64,000 nucleotides of DNA from Coprococcus eutactus (GTDB lineage: Bacteria > Bacillota > Clostridia > Lachnospirales > Lachnospiraceae), in contig NZ_CP102278.1 in NCBI RefSeq assembly GCF_025149915.1, positions 2,745,001 to 2,809,000 on the forward strand. Direction: 5' to 3'. Of this stretch, positions 26,035 through 34,579 are shown piece by piece. The position numbers and the translations under genes were made by a program. Under the pieces are notes generated by a model, which was not told where the DNA came from, did no database searches, and worked only from the letters and a program-made list of their open reading frames with translations. Each line of letters starts with the position of its first letter. Position 1 is the first letter of the stretch.

Positions 26035-27090
26035 CTATTTCAAGTGTTCCTCAAAAATTGATTCGAGTTTCTTATTCCCCCTCAAGAATTCATACTCTTT
26101 CTTATTTTCAATTTCCGAATACAATTCACGAACAAAATTTTTTCCAAGTCCCGAAAAAGCTTTTCCCTGTGCAGTATCTTCATACCTGTAATACAAAGGG
26201 GATTGTGTCATATTCCAAGGCTTCTGTGATTCACTTAATAATCGCTTAATTAACTGGATACATTTTTCTACATCTTTTCGATATCCAGCAATCAGCAGAT
26301 ATGGAACTGTGTTGCCATAATTCCATAGTCCAAACAATGATATCATGTGATCTGTAATCTCAGCAATTTTCTCTGCTTTATCATGATTTCCTGTCTCTTC
26401 TTCCATTTCTATTAACTTATACAAGTAGCTTTGGATATTGATAACTGCCTGTAGCAATTTCCCTTCTAAGAATAATGCAGCAGTATCTGTTCCTTCCTGA
26501 TGTGCTAATACACTTGTTTTCATAATCGTTGCATCAATTACAGTATCAGGAATTTTTTTCAAAAGGGCATTTGCTTCTTCATATTTCTCCATTTGGACAT
26601 ATTTTGTTGCAAGTATAAAAACGCTTGAATTTCTCACTCTTTCATCCTGACTATCTGCTGTTCGTTCCAGCCACTCAATAATAGCTGTATTATATTCCAT
26701 TCGTTCTTCGTCATTAAGATCTGACAAAGTCAAAGATCCGTTCAGAACGGTTGCGATCGTATATATTAATAAGTCGCAATGAGGATACTCCTGTATTTTA
26801 CGAGATGCCATCTCGAAAGCCTCTGTAAAGCTGTCCAATGAAACTTCCGAAAGTTCATTCACAAATTGTCCAATCTCTTTTTCTGTCAATTCTTCATGAA
26901 ACGAAAACAATTCATTCATATCAATTTTCAATAGTCGTGCCAAAGCTGGAAGTAATGAGATATCGGGATATGTATTTCCCTTTTCCCATTTATTTACCGC
27001 TGGAGTAGAAACACCCAGATAATTTGCCACCTGTTCTTGTGTTAATCCCGCAGTTTTTCGATAGTTTTTTATCTGCTCACCAATACGCAT
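26035..27090 (-). CDS. XRE-family regulator with TPR-like C-terminus
   Basis: 351 residues. The N-terminal HTH_3 domain (IGEQIKNYRKTAGLTQEQVA, then GVSTPAVNKWEKGNTYPD) is followed by an all-helical region of about 270 residues that looks like degenerate TPR repeats, as in Rgg/PlcR-like or lifestyle regulators that may bind a peptide or protein. The start at 27090 follows AGGAGGTG. It stands alone in IME2 with a 220-base AT-rich gap upstream where I see nothing else. Confidence 0.78.
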   Translation of the reverse strand: MRIGEQIKNYRKTAGLTQEQVANYLGVSTPAVNKWEKGNTYPDISLLPALARLLKIDMNELFSFHEELTEKEIGQFVNELSEVSLDSFTEAFEMASRKIQEYPHCDLLIYTIATVLNGSLTLSDLNDEERMEYNTAIIEWLERTADSQDERVRNSSVFILATKYVQMEKYEEANALLKKIPDTVIDATIMKTSVLAHQEGTDTAALFLEGKLLQAVINIQSYLYKLIEMEEETGNHDKAEKIAEITDHMISLFGLWNYGNTVPYLLIAGYRKDVEKCIQLIKRLLSESQKPWNMTQSPLYYRYEDTAQGKAFSGLGKNFVRELYSEIENKKEYEFLRGNKKLESIFEEHLK

Positions 27091-27310
27091 TGTTCACACC
27101 TCCTGTCCTTATTTCCATTATAGCGTTCCCAATACATGTTTACAATTGAGCCTTTGTTTACTTATTACTTTCTTTTTTTAACTTTCAATTAATTTTCTCT
27201 AATATTTATATCATCAGCAACAAACTGCCCACAAGTTTAAGAACGGGCTACTAACCCTCAAACAACAGTGTATTACATTGCATCAACTAAACCAACCTTG
27301 TTATCCTGAA

Positions 27311-27898
27311 TCACCACTCCTTCATCTTCGCTTCATGCCTATTTTTCATAATTTGCAACTGGTATATAATGACAGGGATTAGAAAAATCACAGCAACTAT
27401 GCCTAAAATAACAGACCGATTTACAGTAGCAAATACCGCGAGCATAAGCATTAATAAAAGCCAGGGATTTCGCAAATTACTGTAATAATTTGCCCTATCT
27501 TCATAGGACGTATGAAGGTCAAAAGGTTTTCCATCATTTTCTTTTTCTACAATCAGCAATTCCCTGTTAAATGTTGTAGTGTTTGTTGCAACACGACCGC
27601 CAATTTCAGCCCACGGACGCCAGCGAACTTTACCAACAGAATAATTAAGATTGATATTTTTATAGAATACGGAATATCCCATTTCTTCCAAGAAATCATG
27701 GTAATCTTCAGCATTAGCTTTTGATTTTTGTCCTATAAACTCCACGCAATATTGAACTTGACCTGGCTTACATTTTTCAAATTCATAGAGTAATTTTCCC
27801 GTTCGAATAAGGCGATAACCTTTTTCAGCCATCTTATTCAGCCAGTTTTTCTGTACCGTTAATAGCCCACCAAAAAAACGATAACACTTTTTGCTCAT
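27311..27898 (-). CDS. DUF2812 membrane protein
   Basis: 195 residues. The N-terminal soluble domain (KCYRFFGGLLTVQKNWLNKMAEKGYRL, YSVFYKNINL) is typical of DUF2812; two hydrophobic helices follow (NPWLLLMLMLAVFATV and SVILGIVAVIFLIPVII). The start overlaps the PadR stop by four bases. PadR-DUF2812 pairs are frequent in Clostridia and Bacilli, where the PadR represses the pair in response to an unknown membrane or drug signal. Confidence 0.8.
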   Translation of the reverse strand: MSKKCYRFFGGLLTVQKNWLNKMAEKGYRLIRTGKLLYEFEKCKPGQVQYCVEFIGQKSKANAEDYHDFLEEMGYSVFYKNINLNYSVGKVRWRPWAEIGGRVATNTTTFNRELLIVEKENDGKPFDLHTSYEDRANYYSNLRNPWLLLMLMLAVFATVNRSVILGIVAVIFLIPVIIYQLQIMKNRHEAKMKEW

Positions 27899-28218
27899 AG
27901 TGTACCTCCTACAATTCCGCTTGCAATACCTACAAGTTCACGAAGTCTGATAAGTTCTTTTTCAGCTATCTCCTTTCCTTTTACAGTGATAAGATACTCT
28001 TTTTTTCTACCTTCACTATCTCCGAAAAGCTCAATCCATCCCTTTTCCAGCATTGAATTTAATGCACCATATAAAGTGCCTGCTCCCAATGAAAGCCGCC
28101 CACCTGTTTTTTCTTCAATGAACTGCATGACAGCATATCCGTGTTTAGGTGAATAGAGTGAAAGCAAAATATAGAATGTCACTTCTGTGAGTGCACCACT
28201 TTTCACATTATCCCTCAT
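27895..28218 (-). CDS. PadR-family transcriptional regulator
   Basis: 107 residues. The winged helix LTEVTFYILLSLYSPKHGYAVMQFIEEKT, LGAGTLYGALNSMLEKGWIE and GRKKEYLITVKGKEI are diagnostic of PadR. It is the first gene of a two-gene unit with DUF2812, and a 13-bp palindrome that is a fitting operator lies immediately upstream. GGAGGGAATGCC precedes the start. It probably represses its own operon. Confidence 0.9.
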   Translation of the reverse strand: MRDNVKSGALTEVTFYILLSLYSPKHGYAVMQFIEEKTGGRLSLGAGTLYGALNSMLEKGWIELFGDSEGRKKEYLITVKGKEIAEKELIRLRELVGIASGIVGGTL

Positions 28219-28232
28219 GGCATTCCCTCCTT

Positions 28233-28270
28233 ATTACGGTTACTGTAATAACTATATCAGTAACCGTAAT
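28233..28270. promoter_or_regulatory. PadR operator
   Basis: ATTACGGTTACTG (28233-28245) and CAGTAACCGTAAT (28258-28270) form a perfect 13-bp inverted repeat with a 12-base spacer, directly upstream of padR. PadR proteins bind palindromes of this size over their own promoters. Confidence 0.8.
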
Positions 28271-28350
28271 AAAAATCAAGAGATGTGAAATAAATCTTAA
28301 TAAGCCGGATAGTATTATGCTTTTCCTGTTCAGTCCTTTACAAACAATAC

Positions 28351-28725
28351 TTATATATAAAGTATTTCTCTCAACACCATTTCTTCTGCACTAGCTTTTA
28401 TATTATTCATCAGTCTAACCCACTTCGTCCGATTCTGTACCTTTAATTCTTCAGTTACGCCCTGTTTTTCTGCCATCTGTTCCATAAGCATTTCCACCTG
28501 CTCTCTGCTCTCCTGATCAATTTGATTCAGGTGTTCCGTCAGCTTTCCAGTCAACAACAAATATTGATATTTTGCTAATCTGTGTTCCTTCAGAAACTGT
28601 TTCCTCAGCATTCCATATTTCCCATATATCGGTTCTTCTTCATTCAATACCAAATCCGGCAAATAATAATCTCCATGCAAAGTATAGCTTAATCCGTTCT
28701 TTTCATCATAAATGTGTGTTTCCAT
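28351..28725 (-). CDS. tnpV: TnpV-like transposon protein
   Basis: 124 residues: ETHIYDEKNGLSYTLHGDYYLPDL, PIYGKYGMLRKQFLKEHRL and a helical C-terminus (LNQIDQESREQVEMLMEQM). This is the TnpV protein found in Clostridial mobilizable transposons such as Tn4451. Its role is not known. It ends five bases before the relaxase stop region, and both genes are on the minus strand, so it is likely co-transcribed with the MobV gene. Confidence 0.82.
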   Translation of the reverse strand: METHIYDEKNGLSYTLHGDYYLPDLVLNEEEPIYGKYGMLRKQFLKEHRLAKYQYLLLTGKLTEHLNQIDQESREQVEMLMEQMAEKQGVTEELKVQNRTKWVRLMNNIKASAEEMVLREILYI

Positions 28726-28729
28726 AATC

Positions 28730-30151
28730 TTATCTCTCCATTTCTCTGTTTTTTGATTTAGTTTTCTTACGCTGCTGATTCTCCATCTCGCTTTTTTTCA
28801 TTCCCCATGCCAATCTTTCATGAATATTTCCCTTCGGCATTTGTTCCATCCGTCGCTTTTCTTCCAGGACTTTCTCGTTTTGAATATCCTGCTGTACTGC
28901 TGTATCTACAGTTTCTATTCCAAGAACACGCACAACACGATCATACCTATCAGAAACACCTTGTAATATATCTTTTTCTTCTGACAATTTCTGATTATCT
29001 TTACGTATATCATCCAGTTCTCTCTGAATAGCATTATATTTTTGTTTCACCTTTTGATATTTTCTCTTCCAACCTTCCACCTCTTTCGTGAGTTCTTTAA
29101 CCTGAGCCGCCATTACAGCAACCTTATTCTTTATTTGAAGAAACAGTGGTTTAATTTTTTTATCTCGATAGGTTACTGCCCGTTCTAGCGTGCCCGCCTC
29201 CGGCAGTAACATTTTAACCGTTCCATATTCTTTGATTTCTTTGCTCACACTATCCATAATCGGTTGTAGCTGTTCTCTGCGATCTTCCAGGCTTTTTAGT
29301 TCTTTTTCTGCGCTCCCTGCCTTTTGTTCTGCTTCTTGCTTCGCCTTGATTGCCTGTTCCTTATCGTCTTTTAAATTCTGGATATCTGCTCTGGATTCTG
29401 CAATTTGTGCTGTTAATTCTTCTTTTTCAGCAGTTAGATGCTCTTTCTCCTGCTCCAATTCCTGTACTTCCTTTTTCCGTTCTTTTTTCTTGAAGTTATA
29501 GACATCCAGATGTTCCTCATGAGTACCTTTCTGTTCCCATTCAATTCCATACTGCTTTGCAGTCTCTGCCAGAACTTCTTTTTCATGATTTATCCACTGA
29601 TTCAGTTCCGTATCATGCTTATTTCCACCTTGAAATCCAAGACTTTTTAATGCCTGTTTCAGTGAAACTCTGGTATCCATTCCTTTTCCTTTCCAGTCCG
29701 TCACATAAGGAATAAAGTCAATATGGAGATGTGGAGTAGCCTCATCCTGATGCAGATAGCAACTAAATACCCGAAGTGTCGGATTCCGTTTCTGGAAATC
29801 TTTTACATACTCATCCAGTACGTTTACAGCCAGATCTCCTGCTTCTGTTCCAACAGCCATATCTTCTCGGTTTCCAATCTGGAAAATCACTTCATGGAAC
29901 AACTTTTCCTGTTTTCCTTGGCGAATCTTTTCATAATAATTTGTAATCTGCCGATCTTTTCTTTTCCCGACATTATACCGTTCTACAGCTTCATCAAACA
30001 GCTCTTTATAGACTTCTTTCAGATTCTCATTCCGGTAACAAATATTTAATTGCACTCTGTCTGGATCAACATTTTCTGCTATAAAATCTCGTCTGTTATG
30101 AGCCAGAGACCCTGTCCCGATCATACCACTGATTGTTCGTTTCATCGTCAT
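28730..30151 (-). CDS. MobV-family (Pre/Mob) relaxase
   Basis: 473 residues. The N-terminus carries SLAHNRRDFIAENVDPDRV and the metal-binding motif HQDEATPHLHIDFIP (about 125-140), the hallmark of MobV relaxases that cut oriT by a tyrosine or histidine nucleophile. The C-terminal half is a long coiled coil (ELEQEKEHLTAEKEELTAQI and on). The start at 30151 follows GGGGTGAGGAAT; the ATG two codons later is possible. It should process the palindromic region at 30239-30345 and needs a helper conjugation system. Confidence 0.9.
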   Translation of the reverse strand: MTMKRTISGMIGTGSLAHNRRDFIAENVDPDRVQLNICYRNENLKEVYKELFDEAVERYNVGKRKDRQITNYYEKIRQGKQEKLFHEVIFQIGNREDMAVGTEAGDLAVNVLDEYVKDFQKRNPTLRVFSCYLHQDEATPHLHIDFIPYVTDWKGKGMDTRVSLKQALKSLGFQGGNKHDTELNQWINHEKEVLAETAKQYGIEWEQKGTHEEHLDVYNFKKKERKKEVQELEQEKEHLTAEKEELTAQIAESRADIQNLKDDKEQAIKAKQEAEQKAGSAEKELKSLEDRREQLQPIMDSVSKEIKEYGTVKMLLPEAGTLERAVTYRDKKIKPLFLQIKNKVAVMAAQVKELTKEVEGWKRKYQKVKQKYNAIQRELDDIRKDNQKLSEEKDILQGVSDRYDRVVRVLGIETVDTAVQQDIQNEKVLEEKRRMEQMPKGNIHERLAWGMKKSEMENQQRKKTKSKNREMER

Positions 30152-30238
30152 ATTCCTCACCCCGCTTTCTAAAACCAGTGCCAGACATGGCACATAAATT
30201 TGTATCTTTGCCAGCTATAGTATAAAAAGAAATATTCG

Positions 30239-30345
30239 CCGGATACGGCGGTTTTGTTACTTTTGTCAAAAGTAACGCAAAAGCACTTTCGACAGCCGTA
30301 CCGTCCATCAAAAGTACCCTTGCGCCCTCCGGGGGTACAGAGACC
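30239..30345. other. Candidate oriT of IME2
   Basis: Non-coding stretch upstream of the MobV gene with several palindromes: CGCCGGATACGGCG, GTTACTTTT/AAAAGTAAC (30256-30264 with 30268-30276) and GTACCC...GGGTAC around CGCCCTCCGG. MobV oriTs lie upstream of their relaxase gene and contain such inverted repeats. I cannot point to the nick. Confidence 0.5.
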
Positions 30346-30346
30346 T

Positions 30347-30574
30347 TTACTCCGGTATCCTTGCCCGAATATATTCCAAATCACCACAATACGGTGTCCC
30401 TACAAGATACCATTCTCTTGCAGGATTCATTTCCATTCTGGTCTGAACCCATTCATCATCAAGCAACACTTCCAGGTATTCTCCACAGTGAAATCCTGTA
30501 TCAATCCATAGATCTGATGATAATAATCCATATCTTTTGTTATAACTGTTATATCCTAATCTTCCTTCTCTCAT
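30347..30574 (-). CDS. DUF5348-like protein
   Basis: 75 residues: REGRLGYNSYNKRYGLLSSDLWIDTGFHCGEYLEVLLDDEWVQTRMEMN (start of a small beta-rich domain) and EWYLVGTPYCGDLEYIRARIPE. This matches DUF5348, a small protein found in Clostridial mobile elements beside MobV genes. AAAGGAGATTGG precedes the start. Function unknown. Confidence 0.72.
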   Translation of the reverse strand: MREGRLGYNSYNKRYGLLSSDLWIDTGFHCGEYLEVLLDDEWVQTRMEMNPAREWYLVGTPYCGDLEYIRARIPE

Positions 30575-30748
30575 TGTGCCAATCTCCTTTCATCTACCGT
30601 TTCCGCAGGGGCGCCCTGAATCAGGGCTCCCTTTTGAAAATTCTCTTCTACGCCAGTCAACTCCCGACTACACCTTACCAACATTCTCCTTATCTGCTAT
30701 CTACAGGTGCGTGACACGCTCCTGTAATAAAGTGTTCAGAAAGAACCT

Positions 30749-30988
30749 TTACCATCGAAAGTTCTCCGGTATTCCCCGTCTGTCCAGATATTCCTGCCGG
30801 AACTTTTCTCTTTCTTCTTCCGTTGGTGCTGTTTTGGATTTGCTGTATACTTCACGATTCACCATTGCATCCAGTTTTTTCTCCAATCCCAACCGGATTA
30901 TTTCTTCACCATCGTAGTTATCCATCAAAAAATATTGCAAGAGCTGAAAGAATAACTCGTATGGAATCTGTACACTTTTATTTTGCAT
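30749..30988 (-). CDS. Small element protein with charged tail
   Basis: 79 residues from the ATG at 30988, preceded by AAAGGAGAACAG: QNKSVQIPYELFFQLLQYFL, then DGEEIIRLGLEKKLDAMVNREVY and a charged tail EEEREKFRQEYLDRRGIPENFRW (last 22 residues). Similar small proteins follow RepA-like ATPases in IMEs; no function is known. The 30575-30748 gap holds a GCCCTGAATCAGGGC hairpin and no gene. Confidence 0.6.
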   Translation of the reverse strand: MQNKSVQIPYELFFQLLQYFLMDNYDGEEIIRLGLEKKLDAMVNREVYSKSKTAPTEEEREKFRQEYLDRRGIPENFRW

Positions 30989-31055
30989 CTGTTCTCCTTT
31001 CAAGGTAGCAAGATTCCCTCTTCTTAAGAAATGGTAATCTTGCCATCTTCCATTT

Positions 31056-32138
31056 TTATTCTGGCAACATCCAATACCATTGCTTTCCACGTTTTACGGA
31101 ATCAATTTCAAGTTCCCGTTTGGCGTTCCATAGCGTTTTACTTTTGATTCCTCTGGCTTCTGCTTCTTCTGCAATTTTCTTCTGAGTCATTCCTCCATTT
31201 GCCAGTATCTCAAGGAGAAATTCTTTTGCTTTCCGACTTTTCTGTCCTCTTCCGTCTCCATTAAGAAGTTCATCGGCACTGATATCATATTCTCCAATCC
31301 ATTCAAACCCATTATTCTTATCCAGTCTGAATGCAATGGACATTCCTTCCGGCGCAAGAGAACTCTTCGTATGACATACCACTCTTACTTCCGGTTCATC
31401 TTTCACTCGCCCGACAATCAAAACACTTCTTGCAGCAGCCTGAAAATCAATGGAGCCAAGTCCTCGATAAGAAGATTTGCCGTTGCTGTTTTTGTTCATA
31501 TGACCGATTAAAATGACTGCACAGTGATATTTTTCTGACAGCACTGCGATACGCTTCATCAGTGGTCTGATCTCATTTGCCCTGTGCATATCTACGTCCG
31601 CTCCCAGAAAGCCCTGTATCGGATCAAGAACAACCATTTTTGCTTTTGTCTGCACGATTGCTTCTTCCAATCTGACATCTGCCATTGTCAGTGGCTGGTC
31701 ACTGTCATCAATCACCAGCACCTTTGAACAATCTGCACCTGCAGCAAGTAATCTGGGTTTGATAGTATCTCCAAGTCCATCTTCTGCTGTCTGATAGATT
31801 ACATTTACAGGTGACACAGAAGACTGTTCCTGCATATTATCTTCAGCATCTAAATCTTCATTCTCACTATCGACTTCATCACTTCGTTTTTCTTTTGTTT
31901 TCGTTGTATCAGTAACAGGAAGAATCGGCTCTCCTCTGGTCAGTTTTGCAATAATCTGAAGTACCATCGTTGTCTTGCCTTCTCCTGGATCTCCCTGTAT
32001 AATGGTCACTTTTCCATAAGGAATAAACGGATAAAGCAGCCATTCTACCTGTTCCACCTCTACTGAATCCATATTGATCAGTTTCAGTTTTGGTTCTATT
32101 CTACAATTCTCAATTTTATTTTTTTCATTCATATTCAT
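31056..32138 (-). CDS. RecA-like AAA ATPase (RepA/DnaB type)
   Basis: 360 residues from the ATG at 32138 (AGGAG eight bases upstream). Walker A GDPGEGKTT (near 45), Walker B MVVLDPIQGFLG and a sensor region VILIGHMNKNSNGKSSYRGLGS give a RepA/DnaB-like hexameric ATPase. A C-terminal HTH-like part (MTQKKIAEEAEARGIKSKTLWNAKRELE, residues about 315-345) may bind DNA. Such proteins usually unwind or prime plasmids and excised elements. It lies between the integrase and the mobilization genes. Confidence 0.85.
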   Translation of the reverse strand: MNMNEKNKIENCRIEPKLKLINMDSVEVEQVEWLLYPFIPYGKVTIIQGDPGEGKTTMVLQIIAKLTRGEPILPVTDTTKTKEKRSDEVDSENEDLDAEDNMQEQSSVSPVNVIYQTAEDGLGDTIKPRLLAAGADCSKVLVIDDSDQPLTMADVRLEEAIVQTKAKMVVLDPIQGFLGADVDMHRANEIRPLMKRIAVLSEKYHCAVILIGHMNKNSNGKSSYRGLGSIDFQAAARSVLIVGRVKDEPEVRVVCHTKSSLAPEGMSIAFRLDKNNGFEWIGEYDISADELLNGDGRGQKSRKAKEFLLEILANGGMTQKKIAEEAEARGIKSKTLWNAKRELEIDSVKRGKQWYWMLPE

Positions 32139-32307
32139 TCCATCATCTCCTCCTGCCCTTCCGGGCAAGTCTCTGATGAACAGATATTCGGGAATTGTCG
32201 TATTTCCCGATTCGTGATATACTGAATCTGCCAAGATGGTATATCAGTGAATCTGATTATCAGAGAACTTGCTCAGATTATTTATCTGGGCTTTTTCTTT
32301 TGCCTTT

Positions 32308-33399
32308 TCAACATTCATCTCTTTCTTCTCCCAATCCGGTAACAGCATTTCCATTTTCATTATCCAGAAGATTTGCAATCTTTCTCTGCTGATTTGGATA
32401 AAGATGTCCATAAGTGTTCAATGTGATACGAATATCTTTATGACCTAATCTGTCCCGAATCAATAACGGTTCCACACCTTTCTCAATAAGATAAGCCACA
32501 TGGCTGTGCCTGATATCATGCACTCGAATTTTCTTCACTCCTGCCAGCTCAATCTGCCGTTTCATCTTATGCTGTACCGCTTCCTGAACAACCGGAAATA
32601 ATCTTTCTGTATCCGGCATTCCGTAATGACCATCTACAAATTCCTTAATTTCCTCTTTCAGAAATTCCGGAATTTCGATTGTCCGAAAGGACTGTTTTGT
32701 TTTCGGTTCTGTGATAATATCCTGCATTCCTGTCCGGTAATAAGTCTTATTGATACTAAGCTGATTCTTTTCAAAATTGATATCAGCTTTTGTAATCGCA
32801 AGCAGCTCCCCGATCCTGCATCCAGTCCAGAACAGCATCTCAAACATAAGATAATATCTTGTTCCCGGCTCCATTGTCTGTATAAACTGTTTGTACTCGT
32901 CCAGTGTCCAGAAGTTCAAACTTCTTGAATCTGAATTTCCCATTCGTTTCACTTTCTTGCATGGATTAACCGGCAAGTCATAGATTTTAGCTGCATGTGT
33001 AAACAGACTGGTCAACTGATTCTGAATCATTCTCAGATAAGAATCTGAATAGCCTTTTTTCTGAATTTCATTCTGCCACTGAATAATCTGTGAAGCCTTG
33101 ATTTCACTCATCATCTGATTTCCGAAGTATGGAACGATATGCTGTTGCATCATATATCTTTTATTTTTGATTGTTCGATCTTTCAGATCATTTTGTTTGT
33201 CTGAAAAATAAATCTCAATAAAATCGCTCAGCTTCATATCCATACTTCGCTCATTGCTCAACTTTTTGCTTCGTTCAAACTCCAATGCTTCTCGCTTTGT
33301 TTCAAATCCACGCTTTCTGCGTTTTTTCTTCTCACCCATGACATTTGTCTCAAACCACTGGGCTGTCCATTTTTTTGTGTCTTTTTCTCTGTAAGCCAT
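32308..33399 (-). CDS. Tyrosine integrase of IME2
   Basis: 363 residues. An N-terminal arm-binding domain (YREKDTKKWTAQWFETN and following) and core-binding SAM-like domain precede the catalytic domain: R in GCRIGELLAI, K before a beta turn, HDIRHSHV (HxxR), LGHKDIRITLNTYGHLY with the terminal tyrosine. All catalytic residues are present. The excisionase is 11 bases upstream. Its position beside tuf suggests that it recognises the tuf 3' end and may also act on the tuf-end copies A and B. Confidence 0.92.
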   Translation of the reverse strand: MAYREKDTKKWTAQWFETNVMGEKKKRRKRGFETKREALEFERSKKLSNERSMDMKLSDFIEIYFSDKQNDLKDRTIKNKRYMMQQHIVPYFGNQMMSEIKASQIIQWQNEIQKKGYSDSYLRMIQNQLTSLFTHAAKIYDLPVNPCKKVKRMGNSDSRSLNFWTLDEYKQFIQTMEPGTRYYLMFEMLFWTGCRIGELLAITKADINFEKNQLSINKTYYRTGMQDIITEPKTKQSFRTIEIPEFLKEEIKEFVDGHYGMPDTERLFPVVQEAVQHKMKRQIELAGVKKIRVHDIRHSHVAYLIEKGVEPLLIRDRLGHKDIRITLNTYGHLYPNQQRKIANLLDNENGNAVTGLGEERDEC

Positions 33400-33410
33400 A
33401 TTGATCCTCC

Positions 33411-33605
33411 CTAATTTCCTGCTATTTCATAGCCATACATCTTTTTTGCCCAAAACGCCTTTGGTATTCTGCCAGCCATCGTAATATATCCCTGTGCAGA
33501 TAATTCTTTATTCATAGCTTTCACCAGTTTATAGGCATGAGATTTTGAGCAGTTTAATTCCTGTGCCACTTCATCAGCACTCATCATATAATTGTAACTT
33601 GCCAT
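33411..33605 (-). CDS. Excisionase-like protein
   Basis: 64 residues: SADEVAQELNCSKSHAYKLVKAMN is an HTH_17-type fold typical of recombination directionality factors, and the remainder (GYITMAGRIPKAFWAKKMYG) completes a small winged helix. GGAGGAGG-like sequence precedes the start at 33605, and it sits directly ahead of the integrase, as in many lysogenic elements. It would bias the integrase toward excision. Confidence 0.85.
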   Translation of the reverse strand: MASYNYMMSADEVAQELNCSKSHAYKLVKAMNKELSAQGYITMAGRIPKAFWAKKMYGYEIAGN

Positions 33606-33680
33606 ATTGCCTCCTCCTTTCCTCTCCAGATATAGAATACGTTTACTGTATTTCTATATCTGTACGATTTTCGTAAATTG

Positions 33681-33734
33681 ATAATATCATGTATTTCTAT
33701 CGTTGTCAATATTTCGTAAACACATTTTTACGAA
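33681..33734 (-). promoter_or_regulatory. xis-int promoter with TTCGTAAA operator
   Basis: Minus-strand TTGACA (33704-33709), 17 bases, TATTAT (33681-33686). Immediately upstream is an inverted repeat TTCGTAAA-N6-TTTACGAA (33713-33734), with further TTCGTAA-like half-sites at 33669 and 33801. The divergent XRE gene starts at 33838, so this is a repressor-controlled switch region. Confidence 0.75.
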
Positions 33735-33837
33735 CTTCGTACACTATTTTTTCTTTATTTTATTCCACGTCTGTGTTATGATATTTTATAGATTTATGTT
33801 TTTCGTAATTTTCTAATATATGAAAAAGGAGGATTCT

Positions 33838-34320
33838 ATGGGTGACGGTAAAAATTTAAAGAAATATCTTGATGAAAAAGGCACAAATGTCCGCAAAATT
33901 GCAAAGGCAACCGGAATCAGTGCTACAACCTTATATTCAATTATTCAAAAAGATTCCAATATTCGATTTGATTTTGCATTAAGACTTGCGAATGAATTGC
34001 AAATTGATGTGAATGAGATATGTTCTGCCAGTCCATTTTCTGGCACAATTAAGGAAGAAGAGATTTATCCTACACTTCCAGACGGTTTGAACGGAGCATT
34101 AGATGCAAGTCGTGTAAAGACTTACTTAAAAAATTCCATGTATCCGCTGATGTACCTTTTCGGTAAGAACAGTATGCCTGATGTAGATAATCTGCTTACA
34201 TCATTCTATCAGCTTGATGATGAAGCCAGACAAGAGGTTGTGGAAACAATACGTCTGAAGCTGCAATATCATCGTGATCCGGAACGTGCTGAACAGATCA
34301 AACAGATCAAAGGCTGGTAA
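33838..34320 (+). CDS. XRE-family repressor of IME2
   Basis: 160 residues from the ATG at 33838 (AAAGGAGG upstream). The HTH_3 domain covers LKKYLDEKGTNVRKIAKATG, then SATTLYSIIQKDSNI and ALRLANELQIDVNEICS; the remaining 90 residues are helical and probably dimerise. It is divergent from xis-int and shares the intergenic TTCGTAAA palindromes, the usual arrangement for a repressor that keeps excision genes off. A terminator (ACTCCTG/CAGGAGT, 34328-34358) follows. Confidence 0.82.
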   Translation: MGDGKNLKKYLDEKGTNVRKIAKATGISATTLYSIIQKDSNIRFDFALRLANELQIDVNEICSASPFSGTIKEEEIYPTLPDGLNGALDASRVKTYLKNSMYPLMYLFGKNSMPDVDNLLTSFYQLDDEARQEVVETIRLKLQYHRDPERAEQIKQIKGW

Positions 34321-34327
34321 AAAAATT

Positions 34328-34364
34328 ACTCCTGTGAATAGCAAACATTCGCAGGAGTTTCTTT
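34328..34364 (+). terminator. Terminator of the IME2 repressor gene
   Basis: ACTCCTG...CAGGAGT with an inner GAAT/ATTC pair, then TTTCTTTTT, eight bases after the stop. Confidence 0.8.
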
Positions 34365-34384
34365 TTGGCACCGTTTTGGCACCG
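34365..34384. repeat. Right 20-bp direct repeat of IME2
   Basis: TTGGCACCGTTTTGGCACCG, identical to 25549-25568 in the same orientation, about 110 bases before the tuf terminator. See the left copy. Confidence 0.65.
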
Positions 34385-34491
34385 CTAGCCTTATTTTTCA
34401 ATTTTAAATTTATCCGTATTTCATCTTGCTGATAAATATTTCACTGTTTCTAATCTGATAAATTTACGAACAATTCTTTTCTTAGAGTACA

Positions 34492-34522
34492 GAAAAACCC
34501 CGGAAACCTTGCGGTTCCGGGG
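34492..34522 (-). terminator. Terminator of tuf
   Basis: CCCCGGAAACC at 34498 pairs with GGTTCCGGGG ending at 34522; on the minus strand it is followed by GTTTTTCTG. It is not related to the terminator found with tuf-end copies A and B, so the current tuf 3' flank differs from the flank those copies record. Confidence 0.85.
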
Positions 34523-34579
34523 TATCTTACGTTTGGACACAACGTTATCTTACGATAACAAATCTATATTCAGATTGTA

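Larger units (their letters stand above)
25451..34579. mobile_element. IME2: MobV/tyrosine-integrase mobilizable element (~9.1 kb)
   Basis: Lies between tuf-end copy B and the intact tuf gene. It has a tyrosine integrase with excisionase and divergent XRE regulator at the tuf side, a MobV relaxase with palindromic upstream region, a RecA-like ATPase, TnpV, DUF5348 and a PadR/DUF2812 pair. A 20-bp repeat, TTGGCACCGTTTTGGCACCG, occurs in direct orientation near both ends (25549 and 34365). There are no secretion genes, so it is mobilizable, not self-transmissible. Confidence 0.78.

Noticed and set aside
30749..30988. Complexin-like protein with a synaptic-type role
   Set aside because: The charged helical tail alone could attract such a database name; nothing in this bacterial element protein supports it.
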